This document shows, in pieces, positions 40,205 through 41,431 of a DNA stretch of 41,431 nucleotides. The DNA is taken from assembly GCA_009692745.1 (NCBI GenBank), contig SHYO01000013.1, forward strand, positions 1-41,431, given 5' to 3'. This DNA is from Chloroflexota bacterium. GTDB taxonomy: Bacteria; Chloroflexota; Anaerolineae; Epilineales; SHYO01. The position numbers were made by a program, and so were the translations under genes. The notes under the pieces were generated by a model. The model had not been told where the DNA came from, did not search any database, and saw nothing but the letters and a program-made list of their open reading frames with translations. Each line of letters opens with the position of its first letter. Position 1 is the first letter of the stretch.

Positions 40205-41287
40205 ATGGCCAAGTACCGTGCAGCTCTGATCGGATTGGGGCGGATTGCCTCAACCATCGATGATGAGGTTCGCAACTCTCCGCTCACCAGGTTACCGTAT
40301 TCCCACATGGCCTGTTACCGGGCCGTACCAGAGATCGAGGTGGTAGCCGGCGCCGATCTCTACCCGGAGCAGCGCGAGGCATTTAAGAACCGCTGGGGGT
40401 TGGATAATATGTACGCCGACTACCGCGAGATGCTGGCCAAGGAGAAGCCGGACATTGTCAGCGTGACCACCTCGGCCAAGCCGCGCCCGGGGATAGTGAT
40501 CGACTGCGCCAATGCCAAAGTACCGCTGATCTTCGCCGAGAAACCGCTGGCCTTCAGCCTGGCGGAGGCCGACGCCATGCTGGCCGCCTGCGATAAGAAT
40601 GGCTCTAAAGTTGCCGTCGGCTGCACGCGGCGCTGGGATGCCTACTGGAACAGCGCGCGGGATTTGATCGACTCCGGAGAACTGGGACAGGTATTGCAGG
40701 TGACAGGGTACGGCCGGGCCGGCATTTCCCATAACGGCAGCCACCTGATCGATTTGATCCGCTACCTGGCGGGCGGCCACGTAAAATGGGTATTTGGCGA
40801 GATGGAGAGCGATGAGAAGGCTGCCGGTGACGAGGATATGATGGGCAATGGCTACCTGGCCTTCGACAATGGGGCACGCGCCTACGCCCGCATGATGCCC
40901 TCCGGCGGCGCTGAGTGGGCCTTTGAGGTCGTTGGTGAGAATGGGCATCTGCGCTCCGTAGGAGACGGGCGGGAGATCGAGTGGTGGCAGAAGAAAGAGG
41001 GTGGAGCGCGCCGCGAGCTGGAACAACGCCAGCTTACCCTGCCGCAAGATATCCGCAGTCCCGGCTACCGCGCAGTACTGGACTTTATCAAGTGCCTGGA
41101 TACCGGCAAAGAGCCCACCTGCTCCGGCGTGGATGGGCGCGAAGCCCTGGAAACAGCTATTGCGCTACGGCAATCCCACCGCCAGGGTGGCAGCCGGGTA
41201 GATTTGCCCCTGGCCGATCGCAGTCTCTACATCCGCTCACAAGAGACGTTGCAGGGGGACCTGCCCCAGGCCTTCCGGCGCAGGTAA
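40205..41287 (+). CDS. Gfo/Idh/MocA family oxidoreductase
   Basis: A 360-residue NAD(P)-dependent oxidoreductase. The Rossmann opening is YRAALIGLGRIASTID; the family motif FAEKPLAFS holds the conserved Lys, and GSHLIDLIRYL is the catalytic HxxD-like helix after GRAGISHNG. AGGAGG a few bases before the ATG gives a strong start. Members act on sugars, inositols and related polyols; the substrate cannot be read from the sequence. It follows folD by 84 bp on the same strand and may be cotranscribed, but it has no evident link to one-carbon metabolism. Confidence 0.9.
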   Translation: MAKYRAALIGLGRIASTIDDEVRNSPLTRLPYSHMACYRAVPEIEVVAGADLYPEQREAFKNRWGLDNMYADYREMLAKEKPDIVSVTTSAKPRPGIVIDCANAKVPLIFAEKPLAFSLAEADAMLAACDKNGSKVAVGCTRRWDAYWNSARDLIDSGELGQVLQVTGYGRAGISHNGSHLIDLIRYLAGGHVKWVFGEMESDEKAAGDEDMMGNGYLAFDNGARAYARMMPSGGAEWAFEVVGENGHLRSVGDGREIEWWQKKEGGARRELEQRQLTLPQDIRSPGYRAVLDFIKCLDTGKEPTCSGVDGREALETAIALRQSHRQGGSRVDLPLADRSLYIRSQETLQGDLPQAFRRR

Positions 41288-41394
41288 GGGCTCGTCAAGA
41301 AATAAGTTCCCGTTTTGGCGGATGGGTAGCCATGGCGTCAGAACGGGGGCGAATGATGTAGTTCCAATTGGGACAGATGGCATGGCGTTCCAAA

Positions 41395-41429
41395 TTGAGC
41401 GTCTCCATCTCAGCGTCCGAGACGCTCAA
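41395..41429. repeat. inverted repeat at the window end
   Basis: TTGAGCGTCTC (41395-41405) and GAGACGCTCAA (41419-41429) are 11-bp arms around a 13-bp loop. It lies about 110 bp after the oxidoreductase and could be a terminator stem or another dispersed palindrome. The 41288-41394 stretch before it shows no gene. Confidence 0.7.
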
Positions 41430-41431
41430 GC

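Noticed and set aside
1-41431. Insertion sequences, integrases, tRNA or rRNA genes
   Set aside because: No transposase or recombinase motif and no tRNA- or rRNA-like sequence was recognised, although such small features could be missed by eye.

Overview
The window is high-GC bacterial DNA. Its gene styles suggest a filamentous member of the Chloroflexota (Anaerolineae, Caldilineae or Ardenticatenia type). The clues are secreted proteins with a signal peptide followed by one dockerin-like EF-hand, AAA-like ATPases fused to a PD-(D/E)XK-like domain, a large nSTAND/WD40 protein, several toxin-antitoxin pairs and many short palindromic repeats. This assignment is an inference from gene content; no rRNA or other marker is present.

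Left part (1-12.0 kb), accessory. A decayed patatin fragment is followed by two tandem minus-strand copies of an AAA/nuclease-like gene, each with its own promoter. Then comes an array of surface proteins ending in a peptidase S74 (intramolecular chaperone) domain: one complete 871-aa gene, one 5'-truncated copy and one complete 443-aa gene. They share their first ~130 codons and their 3' end but differ in the middle. Three toxin-antitoxin modules alternate with the copies: MntA/HepT, an antitoxin with a PIN toxin, and UPF0175/DUF3368.

Middle (12.0-21.2 kb), accessory and regulatory. Here lie gene remnants, a DUF4926 gene, and a plasmid- or phage-like replication module (small ORFs, a prim-pol/helicase-like gene broken by one frameshift, a divergent XRE regulator). 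Beyond it are a small gene with a consensus promoter, a membrane protein, an ArsR-DUF2087 regulator, and an FGE-like (SUMF1 fold) protein whose promoter carries a 24-bp perfect palindrome.

Right part (21.2-41.4 kb), mostly core metabolism. One minus-strand operon reads purL (with an N-terminal PurS-like pair), purQ, purB, purC, a small membrane protein, purF, purD, purM, purN. Diverging from it is a nSTAND1-TM-WD40 gene with 16 repeats, followed by fhs, folD and a Gfo/Idh/MocA oxidoreductase. Fhs and FolD make and interconvert the 10-formyl-tetrahydrofolate that PurN consumes, so the two gene groups fit together metabolically. purE, purK and purH are not in the window.

The most unusual theme is a set of short palindromic or minisatellite elements found both between genes and, in frame, inside proteins. 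Examples are three 63-bp palindromic units in the primase gene, a 16-bp palindrome in purL, the STAND gene and the fhs leader, a GTGCGGTT/AACCGCAC hairpin in the 3' end of purL, and 15-bp and 18-bp repeats at the N-termini of PurN and PurF. They recall the Rickettsia palindromic elements that insert into genes.
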